In this document: piece by piece, positions 41,955 to 53,223 of the stretch
Layout: every line of letters starts with the position of its first letter
Position numbering within the stretch: position 1 is the stretch's first letter
NCBI RefSeq assembly: GCF_029581275.1
Contig: NZ_CP120742.1
Location: 5,642,501-5,706,500 of the forward strand
Direction: 5' to 3'
DNA from: Micromonospora sp. WMMD1155
GTDB lineage: Bacteria > Actinomycetota > Actinomycetes > Mycobacteriales > Micromonosporaceae
Length of the DNA stretch: 64,000 nucleotides
The notes under the pieces: generated by a model
Databases searched by the model: none
Told to the model about the DNA's origin: nothing
What the model saw: the letters and a program-made list of their open reading frames with translations, nothing else
Translations under genes and position numbers: made by a program

Positions 41955-41999
41955 TGGACCTGCAAGTCCAAAACCGCGGGTAGGCTTGGACCGGCAGTC
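41955..41999. promoter_or_regulatory. TetR operator pair around a promoter between AKR and TetR genes
   Basis: TGGACCTGCAAGTCCA (41955-41970) is a dyad with arms TGGAC/GTCCA around a TGCA core. A second, weaker copy TGGACCGGCAGTC lies at 41987-41999. A TAGGCT -10 box (41981-41986) sits between them, so a TetR dimer on either site would block transcription of the TetR operon and probably the divergent reductase. Confidence 0.6.
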
Positions 42000-42027
42000 G
42001 GGAACGGATACCGGTGACGGAGGTCGC

Positions 42028-42630
42028 ATGACACGCGCGTTGACCCGCAAGGGCGAGGCGACCCGGGCGCGGATCGTCGCGGGCGCGGCCGCGGAGATCC
42101 GCGAGCGCGGCGTCGACGAGGTGCGCCTCGAGGACGTGATGGAGCACACCGGCACCAGCAAGGGTCAACTCTTCCACTACTTCCCGGACGGGAAGGAGGA
42201 ATTGCTGCTCGCGGTGGCCCAGCACGAGGCCGACCAGGTGCTCACCGACCAGGAGCCGATGCTCAGCAACCTGACCTCCTGGCCGAACTGGATGGCCTGG
42301 CGCAACCGGCTGATCGAGCGCTACCTCGCCCAGGGCGTGAAGTGCCCGCTCAACGGTCTGCTCGGTCAGACCGGACGACGCGCGCCGGGAGCGCAGGCGA
42401 TCGTGACCGGGCTCATGTGGCGGTGGCAGGACAAGATCGCCGAGGGTGTCCGGCACATGCAGTCGACCGGGGACATCGCCCCCGAGGTGGACGCCGACCG
42501 CGCGGCGGCGGCGCTGCTGGCCGGCATCCAGGGCGGCGTACTGCTGCTGCTCTCCACCGGCAAGATCGACCACCTGGAGGCGGCCCTCGACCTCACCATC
42601 GACTCGCTGCGAGGCAGGCCACTGCGATGA
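42028..42630 (+). CDS. TetR-family regulator
   Basis: The 200-residue protein has a TetR N-terminal domain (TRARIVAGAAAEIRERGVDEVRLEDVMEHTGTSKGQLFHYFPDGKEELLLAV) and an effector domain whose KCPLNGLLGQ segment and final GVLLLLSTGKIDHLEAALD resemble the LmrA/YxaF-type C-terminal domain. GGAGG precedes the ATG by five bases. It is divergent from the aldo/keto reductase and overlaps a hydrolase gene by ATGA, so it probably controls both. Confidence 0.92.
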   Translation: MTRALTRKGEATRARIVAGAAAEIRERGVDEVRLEDVMEHTGTSKGQLFHYFPDGKEELLLAVAQHEADQVLTDQEPMLSNLTSWPNWMAWRNRLIERYLAQGVKCPLNGLLGQTGRRAPGAQAIVTGLMWRWQDKIAEGVRHMQSTGDIAPEVDADRAAAALLAGIQGGVLLLLSTGKIDHLEAALDLTIDSLRGRPLR

Positions 42631-43379
42631 CCATGACCCGGGGAAACGACGACGACCGGCCACCGCTGGTCCTGCTGCACGGCCTGACGTACGACAGTCG
42701 GCAGTGGGGGCCGGTCCGGCGTGAGCTCGCGGCGATCGATGCGGACCGGCAGGTCCTCGCCCTCGACCTGCCCGGTCACGGCGACTCACCCCGGCGGGCG
42801 TCCTACCGGATGACGGAGGTCGCCGAGGTCGTGCACGCCCAGGTGACCGGGGCCGGTCTCGACACGCCGATCGTGGTGGGGCACTCGGTCGGCGCGGTGG
42901 TCGCCACGGCGTACGCGGCCCGCTATCCCGTACGCGGTGTGGTGAACCTGGACCAGATCCTGCTGCCCGGCCCGTTCGGTGTGGCCGTACGCCAGGCCGA
43001 GCCGACCCTGCGCGGCCCGCAGTGGCGGGAGGTGTGGGACCGCATGCTGGCCAGGATGGGCATCGAGTCGTTGCCGGCCGAGGCGCGCGAGCTCGTCGCA
43101 ACCGCGACCGATCCCCGGCCGGACCTGCTGCTGGGCTACTGGGGCGAGATCCTGCACGGGTCCGACGAGGAGGTCGCCGCCGACCGGTTCCGCGACCTGC
43201 GCTCCATCGGCGAGCGGAACATCCCCTACCGCTGGGTGGCCTCGTCGGAGCCACGGGCCCCCTACCTGGCCTGGCTGACCGAAGCGCTGCCGGAGATCGA
43301 GGTGACGGTGCTGCCCGGCGGCCACTTCCCGCACCTGGCGGAACCCGCGACGATCGCCCGGCTGCTGGTGACCGGCTGA
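42627..43379 (+). CDS. Alpha/beta hydrolase
   Basis: The 250-residue cytoplasmic hydrolase has LVLLHGLTYDSRQWGPV (oxyanion loop), LDLPGHGDS, nucleophile elbow VVGHSVGAVVA and the catalytic His in LPGGHFPHLAEP. The substrate cannot be read; the small-molecule esterase group is likely. It is translationally coupled to the TetR gene, suggesting that it acts on, or produces, the ligand sensed by that regulator, with the divergent reductase. Confidence 0.9.
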   Translation: MTMTRGNDDDRPPLVLLHGLTYDSRQWGPVRRELAAIDADRQVLALDLPGHGDSPRRASYRMTEVAEVVHAQVTGAGLDTPIVVGHSVGAVVATAYAARYPVRGVVNLDQILLPGPFGVAVRQAEPTLRGPQWREVWDRMLARMGIESLPAEARELVATATDPRPDLLLGYWGEILHGSDEEVAADRFRDLRSIGERNIPYRWVASSEPRAPYLAWLTEALPEIEVTVLPGGHFPHLAEPATIARLLVTG

Positions 43380-43443
43380 GCGCGAGCGGCACCGGGCAGG
43401 GGCGGCTATCCTTGCGGCCGAATCGCCGGAGATCGGAGCAGCC

Positions 43444-43473
43444 GTGGCGGGTGACGACGACATCTCCGGGTGA
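43444..43473 (+). other. Leader peptide frame and hairpin upstream of the ABC-F gene
   Basis: GTG at 43444, preceded by GGAGCAG, opens a nine-codon frame (MAGDDDISG) ending in TGA at 43471. CCGGGT (43466-43471) pairs with ACCCGG (43476-43481) around a GAGA tetraloop, so the stop codon lies in a hairpin. A second hairpin, GGCGCG with CGCGCC, follows near 43495-43511. A TATCCT box near 43408 could start the transcript. Such leaders attenuate antibiotic-inducible ABC-F genes; here it is inference. Confidence 0.4.
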
Positions 43474-43596
43474 GAACCCGGACCGGCCGCCGACCGGCGC
43501 GTGATCGCGCCGCAGTCGCCGCGGCCCTCGTCGTCATGCCCCGCTCCCGCCGGGCCACCCGGGTGTGCCCCCGGATCTCCCTTCCCCGAGGTCCCC

Positions 43597-45476
<1,880 letters not shown>

Positions 45477-45492
<16 letters not shown>

Positions 45493-45588
45493 CGGGGGGT
45501 TGACCTCTCCGCCATCGGCGGAGCAGACTCCCCGGAAACGTTTACAGCTATCGGGTGGAGGTGCCGGACGTGGGTCGTAAACGTTTAC
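45477..45588 (+). promoter_or_regulatory. Operon promoter with three LacI operator candidates
   Basis: TTGACC (45500-45505) and CAGACT 18 bp later form a promoter. Three AAACGTTT palindromes surround it: GGAAACGTTTTC (45477-45488) upstream, GGAAACGTTTAC (45534-45545) just downstream, and the perfect GTAAACGTTTAC (45577-45588) inside codons 3-7 of the LacI gene. The centres are 57 and 43 bp apart, which permits looping. The arrangement points to tight autorepression of the ten-gene operon. Confidence 0.78.
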
Positions 45589-46670
45589 AGGAGCCGGCTG
45601 ACGGCCGGCCCACGGTGCACACCGTCGCCGCCCGCGCCGGCGTGTCCATCGCGTCCGCCTCGCGGGTGCTCAACGGCGTCGGTGGCAGCCCGGAGACGAT
45701 CCGCAAGGTCCGCGAGGCGGCGGCCGAGGTGGGCTACGTGCCCAACGCGATCGCCCGTTCGTTGCAGTCGCAGCGCACCGGCCTGATCGCGCTCGCCGTC
45801 GAGGACATCGGCAACCCGGTGTACGTGGAGATGATGCGCGCCATCGAGGCGGTGGTCGCGTCCTCCGGACGGCAACTGCTGGTGCACGCCACCGGCGGGC
45901 GGATCGACAACGAGACCGCCCTGCTGCGGCGGCTGGCCAACCGCTACGTGGACGGGATGATCGTCTCGCCGATCCGGGTCACCGACGACCACCTGGCCGC
46001 GCTGGTGGACAGCCCGGTGCCGGTGGTGGTCGTCGGGCAGCTCGGCGCGGACGCCGCTGTGGACAACGTGCGTACCGACTCCCGGCAGGGTGTGGCGCTG
46101 GCCGTGGACCATCTCGTCGCCACCGGCCGACGTCGCATCGGCTTCGTCAACGGCCCGCTCGACACCGTTCCCGGCGCCGCGCGTGACGCCGGGTTCCGGA
46201 CCGCCCTGGCCGGGCACGGCATCGTGCTCGACGAGGAACTGGTCGAGGTCGGTGACTTCCAGTACGCCGCCGGCCGGGCGGCCACCGAACGGCTTCTCGC
46301 CCGCACCGACCCGGACGCGCTGGTGTGCGCCAACGACCTGATCGCCGTCGGTGCGCTGCACGCCCTGCTGGCCGCCGGTCGCCGGGTGCCGCAGGACGTC
46401 GCGGTGGTCGGCATGGACGACACCGAACTGGCCCGGATGATGTTCCCCCAGCTCTCCAGCGTCTCGCTCGGTTCGGCCGAGCGTGGTCGCCGCGCCGCCG
46501 AACTCCTCCTGCAACGCATCGCCGACGCGACCCTGCCGCCGCGCCGCGAGCAGGTGCCACCCAGTCTCACCGTCCGCGCGTCCAGCGCCGCGTCGCTGCC
46601 GGCACCCCGTTCCGCCGCGCCGGGCACCCCACCGACCACCCACCCGTCCAGCGAAGGGGTGACCGCATGA
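45570..46670 (+). CDS. LacI-family repressor, first gene of the ribosyl-compound operon
   Basis: The 366-residue protein has the LacI helix-turn-helix and hinge (TVHTVAARAGVSIASASRVLNGVGGSPETIRKVREAAAEVGYVPNAIARSLQSQ) and a sugar-binding effector domain (VDGMIVSPIRV, RRIGFVNGPLDTVPGAARDAGFRTAL, VAVVGMDDTELARMMFPQLSSVSL). GTG at 45570 is chosen because GGAGG lies nine bases before it; GTG at 45555 has none. Operator 3 is built into the first codons. The stop overlaps the first permease ATG. Confidence 0.92.
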   Translation: MGRKRLQEPADGRPTVHTVAARAGVSIASASRVLNGVGGSPETIRKVREAAAEVGYVPNAIARSLQSQRTGLIALAVEDIGNPVYVEMMRAIEAVVASSGRQLLVHATGGRIDNETALLRRLANRYVDGMIVSPIRVTDDHLAALVDSPVPVVVVGQLGADAAVDNVRTDSRQGVALAVDHLVATGRRRIGFVNGPLDTVPGAARDAGFRTALAGHGIVLDEELVEVGDFQYAAGRAATERLLARTDPDALVCANDLIAVGALHALLAAGRRVPQDVAVVGMDDTELARMMFPQLSSVSLGSAERGRRAAELLLQRIADATLPPRREQVPPSLTVRASSAASLPAPRSAAPGTPPTTHPSSEGVTA

Positions 46671-47602
46671 CCACCCTGACCGAACGGCCGGACGTCGAGC
46701 GGGCCGAGCCGGCCCGCCGGCCGAACCGGTTCCGGTCCGACCGCACCACCATCTACCTACTGCTCCTGCCGTCGCTGCTGCCGATCCTGGTGCTGTCGGT
46801 GTTCCCGCTGCTGCGGGGCATCTACCTCGGCTTCACCGACGCCCGGGCCGGGCGCAACGTCGAGGTCAGCTTCACCGGCCTGGCCAACTACCGGGAACTG
46901 CTCGGTGACGAGCTGTTCTGGAACTCGTTCAAGATCGGCCTGCTCTGGGCGGTCGGGGTGACCGTCCTGCAGTTCCTGCTCGCCCTCGGGCTGGCCCTGC
47001 TGCTCAACCAGCAACTGCGGTTCCGCGGTGTGGCCCGGGTGCTGGCCGTCGTGCCGTGGGCGATGCCGCCGGTGGTGGTCGGCATCCTCTGGAAGCTCGT
47101 CTACCACCCCGACGCCGGCCTGATCAACGAGTTCTTCCACCGCGTCGGCGCGGACGGGCTGCGGACCAACTGGCTCGGCGATTTCAGCACCGCCCTCCCT
47201 GCGGTGATCATCGTCGGGGTCTGGGCGGGCATGCCGCAGACCACCGTCGTTCTGCTCGCCGGTCTGCAGGGCGTGGGTCGTGAGTTGCACGAGGCGGCGG
47301 CGGTGGACGGGGCCAGCACCTGGCACCGGTTCCGGCACGTCACGCTGCCCGCCCTGGCGCCGGTGATCGTGGCCATCACCTCGCTGGACTTCATCTGGAA
47401 CTTCAACTCGTTCGGCCTGGTCTACGTGCTCACCGCCGGTGGGCCGGGCGGCAAGACGATGCTGCCGATGCTCTTCGCCTACGAGGAGGCGTTCCGCTAC
47501 GGCAACTACGGCTACGCCGCCGCGCTCGGCAACGTGATGGTCGTGCTCATCATCGCGCTGCTCGCCGTCTATCTCCGTCGTCGGCTCAGGGAGGCGAACT
47601 GA
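46667..47602 (+). CDS. Sugar ABC transporter permease (MalF-like)
   Basis: The 311-residue membrane protein has six helices and the EAA loop LHEAAAVDGASTWHRFRHVTLPALAPV, with WNFNSFGLVYVLTAGGP typical of CUT1 permeases. It begins inside the LacI stop (ATGA) and is one base from the next permease gene, all in one operon. Partner of the permease and binding protein that follow; the ATPase must be supplied elsewhere. Confidence 0.93.
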   Translation: MTTLTERPDVERAEPARRPNRFRSDRTTIYLLLLPSLLPILVLSVFPLLRGIYLGFTDARAGRNVEVSFTGLANYRELLGDELFWNSFKIGLLWAVGVTVLQFLLALGLALLLNQQLRFRGVARVLAVVPWAMPPVVVGILWKLVYHPDAGLINEFFHRVGADGLRTNWLGDFSTALPAVIIVGVWAGMPQTTVVLLAGLQGVGRELHEAAAVDGASTWHRFRHVTLPALAPVIVAITSLDFIWNFNSFGLVYVLTAGGPGGKTMLPMLFAYEEAFRYGNYGYAAALGNVMVVLIIALLAVYLRRRLREAN

Positions 47603-47603
47603 C

Positions 47604-48443
47604 ATGTTCGGAAAACCGAGCCGCACCAGCCGGACGTTGCAGTACCTGGCTCTCGCCGGCTACCTGATCTTCCTCGGGTTCCCGCTGGTCTGGCTGCTCT
47701 CCACGGCGCTCAAACCGCCACGTGAGCTGGTCCGCCTGCACCCGACGCTGATCCCGGACAACCCGACACTGCAGAACTTCGTCCAGGCCTTCACCGAGCA
47801 GGAGCTGGGCCGGGCGGCGCTCAACAGCCTCCAGGTCTCGCTCGCCTCGGCGGTGCTGACCGTGCTGGTCGCCATGCCGGCGTCGTACGCGCTGGCCCGG
47901 TTCCGCTCGAAGCTCGGCACCGCCGCGCTGGGCTGGGTGCTGCTGTCCCAGCTCTTCCCGTTCGTGCTGCTGATCATCCCGATCTTCCTGGTGCTGCGGC
48001 AGGTCGGCCTGGCCAACACGCACGCCGGCCTGGTGCTGATCTACGTGGTCTGGGCGCTGCCGTTCGCGCTGTGGATGTTGCAGGGCTTCGTCCGCAACAT
48101 CCCCCGCGAGTTGGAGGAGGCCGCGTCGGTCGACGGCGCGAGCCGGGTGCAGGTCCTGCGGCGGGTGGTCTTCCCGCTGCTCGCCCCGGGCCTGGTCGCG
48201 ACCGCGCTGTTCTCCTTCATCTCGGCCTGGAACGAGTTCTTCTTCGCCCTGGTGCTGATCAAGACCCCGGAGTTGGCCACCCTGCCGGTGGCGTTGGCCC
48301 GGTTCGTCGGCATCGAGGGCACCGCCCGACTGGGACCACTGGCCGCCGGTTCACTGCTCGCCACACTGCCCAGCCTGATCTTCTTCGCGTTCATGCAGCG
48401 CCGGCTCTCGTCCGGGTCGCTCGCCGGCGCGGTCAAGGGCTGA
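47604..48443 (+). CDS. Sugar ABC transporter permease (MalG-like)
   Basis: The 279-residue permease has six helices, the EAA loop LEEAASVDGASRVQVLRRVVFPLLAPGL and SAWNEFFFALVLI, the MalG-type signature. ATG at 47604 directly follows the previous stop. Together with the MalF-like subunit it forms the channel of a CUT1 importer for the compound processed by the downstream enzymes. Confidence 0.93.
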   Translation: MFGKPSRTSRTLQYLALAGYLIFLGFPLVWLLSTALKPPRELVRLHPTLIPDNPTLQNFVQAFTEQELGRAALNSLQVSLASAVLTVLVAMPASYALARFRSKLGTAALGWVLLSQLFPFVLLIIPIFLVLRQVGLANTHAGLVLIYVVWALPFALWMLQGFVRNIPRELEEAASVDGASRVQVLRRVVFPLLAPGLVATALFSFISAWNEFFFALVLIKTPELATLPVALARFVGIEGTARLGPLAAGSLLATLPSLIFFAFMQRRLSSGSLAGAVKG

Positions 48444-48481
48444 GACGTCCCCCACCCACCATCACCAAGGAGGTAAACCCC

Positions 48482-49774
48482 ATGCTCCGTACCCGATTCC
48501 GCCGGCTCGCGGCGGCTGCCGCGGTCGCGGTCGTCGGCCTCGGCGCGCTCACCGCGTGCGGCGACGGCGGCGGCGACGAGGACGCGTCCGGTCCAGCCAA
48601 GCTGCGGTTCCTCAGCCTCGCCTGGCAGAAGGAGTCGCTCCAGGTCAACAAGGACCTGGTCGCCAAGTGGAACGCCGAACACCCGGACATCCAGGTGGAG
48701 TACGTCCAGGGTGACTGGAACTCGGTGCACGACCAGCTCCTCACGTCGTTCGAGGGGGGCGACGCGCCGGACATCGTGCACTACGAGGCGTCCTCGATCG
48801 GCGAGTTCAGCAAGCAGGGCTACCTGGCCGACCTGTCCGACCTGGTCTCCGACGACCTGAAGGGCCAGATCGACAAGGGCATCTGGGACACCGTCACCAC
48901 CGACGGCAAGGTCACCGGTGTGCCGTTCCTGCTGGAGTCGCAGGTCGTCATCGCCAACAAGAAGCTGCTCGACGCCGCCGGTGTCGCGGTGCCACCGGCC
49001 GACGGCGGATGGACCTGGGACGAGTTCCAGACCAACGCGCAGAAGCTCACCAAGCCCGGCCAGTACGGCGCGGCCTGGGCGCTGAAGTCGCCGACCAACC
49101 GGGTGCTCAACCTGGCGCTCAACTACGACGGCAAGTTCTTCTACGGCGACGGCCGGCGCGCCGAGGTCAAGGTCGGTGACGGGGAGAAGGAGGTCCCGAA
49201 GCGGATCCACGACATGCTCTACACCGCCAAGTCGGCCTCCCCGGAGGCGCTGGGCATGAGCGGCGCGGACACCCTGCCCGGCTTCTTCGGCGGCAAGTAC
49301 GCGATGCTGCCCGGCTCGGTGTCGCTGCGTCAGCAGATGGTCGAGCAGGCGCCGGCCGGCTTCGAGTGGGTCACCCTGCCGCCGCTCAAGGGGCTCTCCG
49401 CCAAGCAGGCCGCCAACCCGCAGACGCTGTCGGTCTCCGCGGACAGCAAGCACAAGAAGCAGGCCGCGCAGTTCCTCGAGTACTTCCTGAACCCGACCAA
49501 CATGGCCGCGCTGGCCAAGGGTGACTGGCTGGTGCCGACCGGCGAGCAGGCCAACGAGGAGCTGGTGAAGCTGACCGCCGGCAAGCAGGGCTGGGACGTC
49601 GCGGCGGCCAGCGCCAAGGACCTGACCGTCGCCCCGTTCCAGCAGGCCGACGGCTACCCGGAGTGGAAGACCAAGTACGCCACCCCGGCCCTCCAGCAGT
49701 ACTTCGCCAACAAGATCACCATCGACCAGCTCGGCACTCAGCTGGTCGACGGTGGCAAGCAGGTTTCGAGGTAA
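48482..49774 (+). CDS. ABC transporter substrate-binding lipoprotein
   Basis: The 430-residue protein has a signal peptide with lipobox LTAC (VVGLGALTACGDG), so it is anchored by Cys near residue 23. The body is a CUT1-like binding fold (KLRFLSLAWQKESLQVNKDLVAKWN, GGDAPDIVHYEASS, GVPFLLESQVVIANKKLLDAAGV). AAGGAGGT, the best ribosome binding site of the operon, precedes its ATG, which fits the excess of binding protein over permease. The ligand is unknown. Confidence 0.92.
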   Translation: MLRTRFRRLAAAAAVAVVGLGALTACGDGGGDEDASGPAKLRFLSLAWQKESLQVNKDLVAKWNAEHPDIQVEYVQGDWNSVHDQLLTSFEGGDAPDIVHYEASSIGEFSKQGYLADLSDLVSDDLKGQIDKGIWDTVTTDGKVTGVPFLLESQVVIANKKLLDAAGVAVPPADGGWTWDEFQTNAQKLTKPGQYGAAWALKSPTNRVLNLALNYDGKFFYGDGRRAEVKVGDGEKEVPKRIHDMLYTAKSASPEALGMSGADTLPGFFGGKYAMLPGSVSLRQQMVEQAPAGFEWVTLPPLKGLSAKQAANPQTLSVSADSKHKKQAAQFLEYFLNPTNMAALAKGDWLVPTGEQANEELVKLTAGKQGWDVAAASAKDLTVAPFQQADGYPEWKTKYATPALQQYFANKITIDQLGTQLVDGGKQVSR

Positions 49775-49778
49775 CGAC

Positions 49779-50927
49779 ATGTCACTCTTGCTCGACACAT
49801 CGGTCGGTTGCCTGGTCGGCGCCGCGGTCGGAGACGCCCTGGGTGGGGCCACCGAGACGGCGTTGCCGGAGCAGATCCGCGCCCGCTTCGGCGGCTGGGT
49901 CGAGGGCATCGTGCCCCCGTACCACGCCGACTGGGCCACCGCGCGACCGCTCGCGCCGTACCACAAGGGCGACGGGCACCTCACCGACGACACGTTGATG
50001 ACCCACGCCCTGGTCCGCGCGTACGCGGCCAAACGGGACCACCTCGACGCGTACGACGTGGTGGATCTGCTGGTTCCCGACCTGATCGAGCGGGTGGTGT
50101 ACATCCCCGACCTGGAGCGCGACGGGGTGACCTTCCACCGGCTCGCCGCTGCCGAGCGGTGGCTGGTCACCCGTCTGCACCACGCCCACGCGGACCCGCG
50201 TGAGGCCGGGGTCGGCAACATCGTGAACTGTGGCGCGGCCATGTACATGGCGCCGGTCGGCATCGTCAACGCGGGCGACCCCGCCGGGGCGTACGCCGAG
50301 GCGGTGGAGATCGCCGGCGCGCACCAGCACAGCTACGGGCGGGAGGCCGCTGCCGTCTTCGCGGCAGCGGTCGCGGCGGCGGCGGCCCCCGGCGCGGGCG
50401 TCGAGGACGTCGTCGCCGCGGCCCTGGACCTGGCCCGCGACGGCACCCGCGCGGCCGTCGACGCGGTGGTCAAGGAGGCCCGCGGCCACCGCGACTGGAA
50501 GCAGGCGATCCCGGCGCTGCGGGCCGCGGTCGCCCCCTTCGACACGGTGGGGGAGGAGTACCGCAGCCCCGGGCTGGGTGCACGGCGGCCCAGCCGCCTG
50601 CACGCCATCGAGGAACTGCCGGTGGCCCTCGGCATGCTCGTGGTGGCGGGCGGCGACTTCCGGGCGGCGGTGCTCGGGTCGGTCAACTACGGCCGGGACG
50701 CCGACTCGACAGCCACCATGGCCGCGGCCATCGCCGGGGCGCTGGGCGGTGCGGACGCGGTGCCGACGGAGTGGTCCGAGGTGGTCGCGACCGCGTCGAA
50801 GACCGACCTGGTGGAGCCCGCCCGGGTCCTCGCGGCGGTGGCCGGTGAGGTCTTCGAGCGCGACCGGGCGCGGTTCGCCCGGCGGGCCGACCGCTTCGCC
50901 GCGCTGGCGGGGGAGTCGACCCGGTGA
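49779..50927 (+). CDS. ADP-ribosylglycohydrolase-family protein 1
   Basis: The 382-residue all-helical protein has the family's dinuclear magnesium motifs: VGAAVGDALGG at the start, GHLTDDTLMTHAL and the C-terminal NYGRDADSTATMAAAIAGALGG. Family members hydrolyse N- or O-glycosidic bonds to ribose, as in ADP-ribosyl-arginine or related ribosides. It lies next to a second family member and a ribokinase, suggesting release of ribose from an imported riboside. ATG at 49779 starts four bases after the binding-protein stop. Confidence 0.9.
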   Translation: MSLLLDTSVGCLVGAAVGDALGGATETALPEQIRARFGGWVEGIVPPYHADWATARPLAPYHKGDGHLTDDTLMTHALVRAYAAKRDHLDAYDVVDLLVPDLIERVVYIPDLERDGVTFHRLAAAERWLVTRLHHAHADPREAGVGNIVNCGAAMYMAPVGIVNAGDPAGAYAEAVEIAGAHQHSYGREAAAVFAAAVAAAAAPGAGVEDVVAAALDLARDGTRAAVDAVVKEARGHRDWKQAIPALRAAVAPFDTVGEEYRSPGLGARRPSRLHAIEELPVALGMLVVAGGDFRAAVLGSVNYGRDADSTATMAAAIAGALGGADAVPTEWSEVVATASKTDLVEPARVLAAVAGEVFERDRARFARRADRFAALAGESTR

Positions 50928-52288
50928 GGATCACCTGGGTGCAGCCGGAGGACCTGTTGCCGCACGAGTTGGCGGCCAGCCGGGACGAGGGACGCGACGT
51001 GACCGCGCTCGCCGCGCGCTGGGCGGCGGCCGGCGGGGACCTGACTCCGCCGGTCAGCGGGGCGTCGCCGACCCCGGCGGCGCCGGAGCTGCGGGCGCTC
51101 GCGGTGGAGTTGCTGGACGCCGCCGACGCGCTGCCCAGCGTCGACGCCGCCGACGAGCCGGACGACCTGGCCACGCTGCGTGCCGGCTGGCCGACCGGCT
51201 GGTCGCTGCCGACCGAGGTGGACCACGACCGGCTGCACGGCGCCTGGCTGGGCCGCGCGGCCGGCTGCCTGCTCGGCAAGCCGGTGGAGAAGATCCCGCG
51301 CGACGGGATCCGGGAGATCCTGGTCGCGACCGACAGGTGGCCGCTGCGCGACTGGTTCACCGCGAAGGGCCTCCCGGCCGAGGTCGCCGCCCGCTGGCCG
51401 TGGAACCGGCGCAGCGCGCCGACCAGCCTCGCCGAGAACATCGACGGGATGCCCGAGGACGACGACCTGAACTACCCGCTGCTGGCGCTTCGGGTGCTGG
51501 AGACGCACGGCCGGGGCTTCACCAGCGCCGACGTGGCGCAGGCGTGGCTGGACTGGCTGCCCGGCGGGCGGGTCTTCACCGCCGAGCGGGTCGCGTACCG
51601 CAACCTGCTCCTCGGGTACGCGCCGCCGCGCAGCGCCCGCCGGCACAACCCGTTCCGGGAGTGGATCGGGGCGCAGATCCGCACCGACGTGTACGGCTGG
51701 GTCAACCCCGGTCGGCCGGACCACGCCGCCGAGCTGGCGTTGCGCGACGCGGCGGTCAGTCACGTCCGGGGCGGGGTGCACGGGGCGATCTGGGCCGCCG
51801 CCCTGGCCGCGGCGGCAGTGGTCGCGGACACCGTGGACGAGGTGCTGGACGCCGCCGAGTCGGTCCTGCCGCCGCGCAGCCGGTTCGCGGCCACGGTCCG
51901 CGAGGCCCGGGCCCTCGGCGCGGGGGCCGACGACTGGGAGGCCGTGGTGGACGAGCTGTACGCCCGGCACGGCCACCTGCACTGGGTGCACGTGCGCAAC
52001 AACGCCGCGCTGGTGGCCGCCGCGTTGGCGTACGGCCGGGGTGACCTGGAGCGGTCCATCACGGCGGTGGTCAGCGGCGGCTGGGACACCGACTCGACCG
52101 GCGCCACGGTCGGTGCGGTGACCGGTGCCCTCACCGGCGCGTCCGGACTGCCGGCCCGCTGGATCGCGCCGCTGCGCAACCGGCTGGCCAGCAGCATCGG
52201 CGGCTTCGACGGGATCGGCTTCGACGAGCTGGCCCGACGGACCCTCGCCCTGGCACGGCAGCGTGGACCGGAAGGGAGCGTGGCATGA
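50924..52288 (+). CDS. ADP-ribosylglycohydrolase-family protein 2
   Basis: The 454-residue protein has about 105 extra N-terminal residues before the family fold, which begins [22 protein letters not shown]. The second metal motif is altered to [15 protein letters not shown] (EDDD in place of TDDT), and the third is [22 protein letters not shown]. It therefore belongs to the divergent branch of the family and may bind metal differently from protein 1. GTG start overlaps the previous stop (GTGA). Role inferred from context only. Confidence 0.88.
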   Translation: MRITWVQPEDLLPHELAASRDEGRDVTALAARWAAAGGDLTPPVSGASPTPAAPELRALAVELLDAADALPSVDAADEPDDLATLRAGWPTGWSLPTEVDHDRLHGAWLGRAAGCLLGKPVEKIPRDGIREILVATDRWPLRDWFTAKGLPAEVAARWPWNRRSAPTSLAENIDGMPEDDDLNYPLLALRVLETHGRGFTSADVAQAWLDWLPGGRVFTAERVAYRNLLLGYAPPRSARRHNPFREWIGAQIRTDVYGWVNPGRPDHAAELALRDAAVSHVRGGVHGAIWAAALAAAAVVADTVDEVLDAAESVLPPRSRFAATVREARALGAGADDWEAVVDELYARHGHLHWVHVRNNAALVAAALAYGRGDLERSITAVVSGGWDTDSTGATVGAVTGALTGASGLPARWIAPLRNRLASSIGGFDGIGFDELARRTLALARQRGPEGSVA

Positions 52289-53223
52289 GCGCGCGCGTGG
52301 CGGTGGTGGGCAGCAGCAACCTGGACCTGGTGGTCACGGCGTCGCGGCTGCCCCGCCCCGGCGAGACGGTGCTCGGCGAGGACTTCCGGACTGTGCCCGG
52401 CGGCAAGGGCGCCAACCAGGCGGTCGCCGCCGCGCGGGCCGGTGCGGCCTGCGACTTCGTGGGCGCGGTCGGCGACGACGAGTTCGGTACGCGGCTGCGG
52501 ACGAGCCTGGTCGGCGCGGGCGTGGACGTGCGTGGTCTGCGGACCGTCGCCGGCCCCTCCGGTGTCGCGCTGATCGGCGTCGACCGGGCGGCGGAGAACT
52601 TCATCATCGTCGCGCCCGGGGCCAACGGCACACTTACCGAGCTGGACGCGGACGACCGGGCGACGATCGCGGCGGCGGACGTGCTGCTGCTCCAACTGGA
52701 GGTGCCGCTGACCGCAGTGACCCAGGCGGCACAGTGGGCCCGCGCCGACGGCACCACGGTGGTGCTGAACGCCGCCCCGGCCGCGGCGCTGCCCACCGAA
52801 CTGCTCGACCTGGTCGACGTGCTGGTGGTCAACGAACACGAGGCCGCCGTCGTCGCCGGGATCTCCTCCGACGACCCGCCGGTGCTGCTCGACGCGCTGC
52901 TGAAGCTGGTGCCCCGGGTGGTGCTGACCCTCGGCGCACGCGGCGCCGCGTACGCCGACCGGCGCGGCCTGCGTCTCGCGGTCCCGGCGCCACAGATCGA
53001 CGCGGTGGACACCACCGCCTCGGGGGACGCGTTCACCGGCGCGCTCGCCGTGGGCTGGGCCGAGCGTGGCGGCGCCGTCAGCGAGGACACCGTCACGGCG
53101 AGCCTGCGCTGGGCCTGCGCCGCGGGCGCGGCCTGCGCCCAGCGGCCCGGGGCGTCCACCGCCCTGCCCGACCGGCCGGCCATCGACGCCCTCTACGACG
53201 CGACCTACCGAGGTGCCACGTGA
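52285..53223 (+). CDS. rbsK: Ribokinase (PfkB family)
   Basis: The 312-residue kinase has the ribokinase layout: [27 protein letters not shown], the sugar-binding [16 protein letters not shown], lid strand, and the ATP/catalytic motif [16 protein letters not shown] with catalytic Asp. It would phosphorylate ribose or a related sugar released by the two preceding hydrolases. Overlaps its neighbours on both sides (ATGA, GTGA). The substrate could also be another pentose or a nucleoside; the GGKGANQ motif favours ribose. Confidence 0.87.
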   Translation: MSARVAVVGSSNLDLVVTASRLPRPGETVLGEDFRTVPGGKGANQAVAAARAGAACDFVGAVGDDEFGTRLRTSLVGAGVDVRGLRTVAGPSGVALIGVDRAAENFIIVAPGANGTLTELDADDRATIAAADVLLLQLEVPLTAVTQAAQWARADGTTVVLNAAPAAALPTELLDLVDVLVVNEHEAAVVAGISSDDPPVLLDALLKLVPRVVLTLGARGAAYADRRGLRLAVPAPQIDAVDTTASGDAFTGALAVGWAERGGAVSEDTVTASLRWACAAGAACAQRPGASTALPDRPAIDALYDATYRGAT

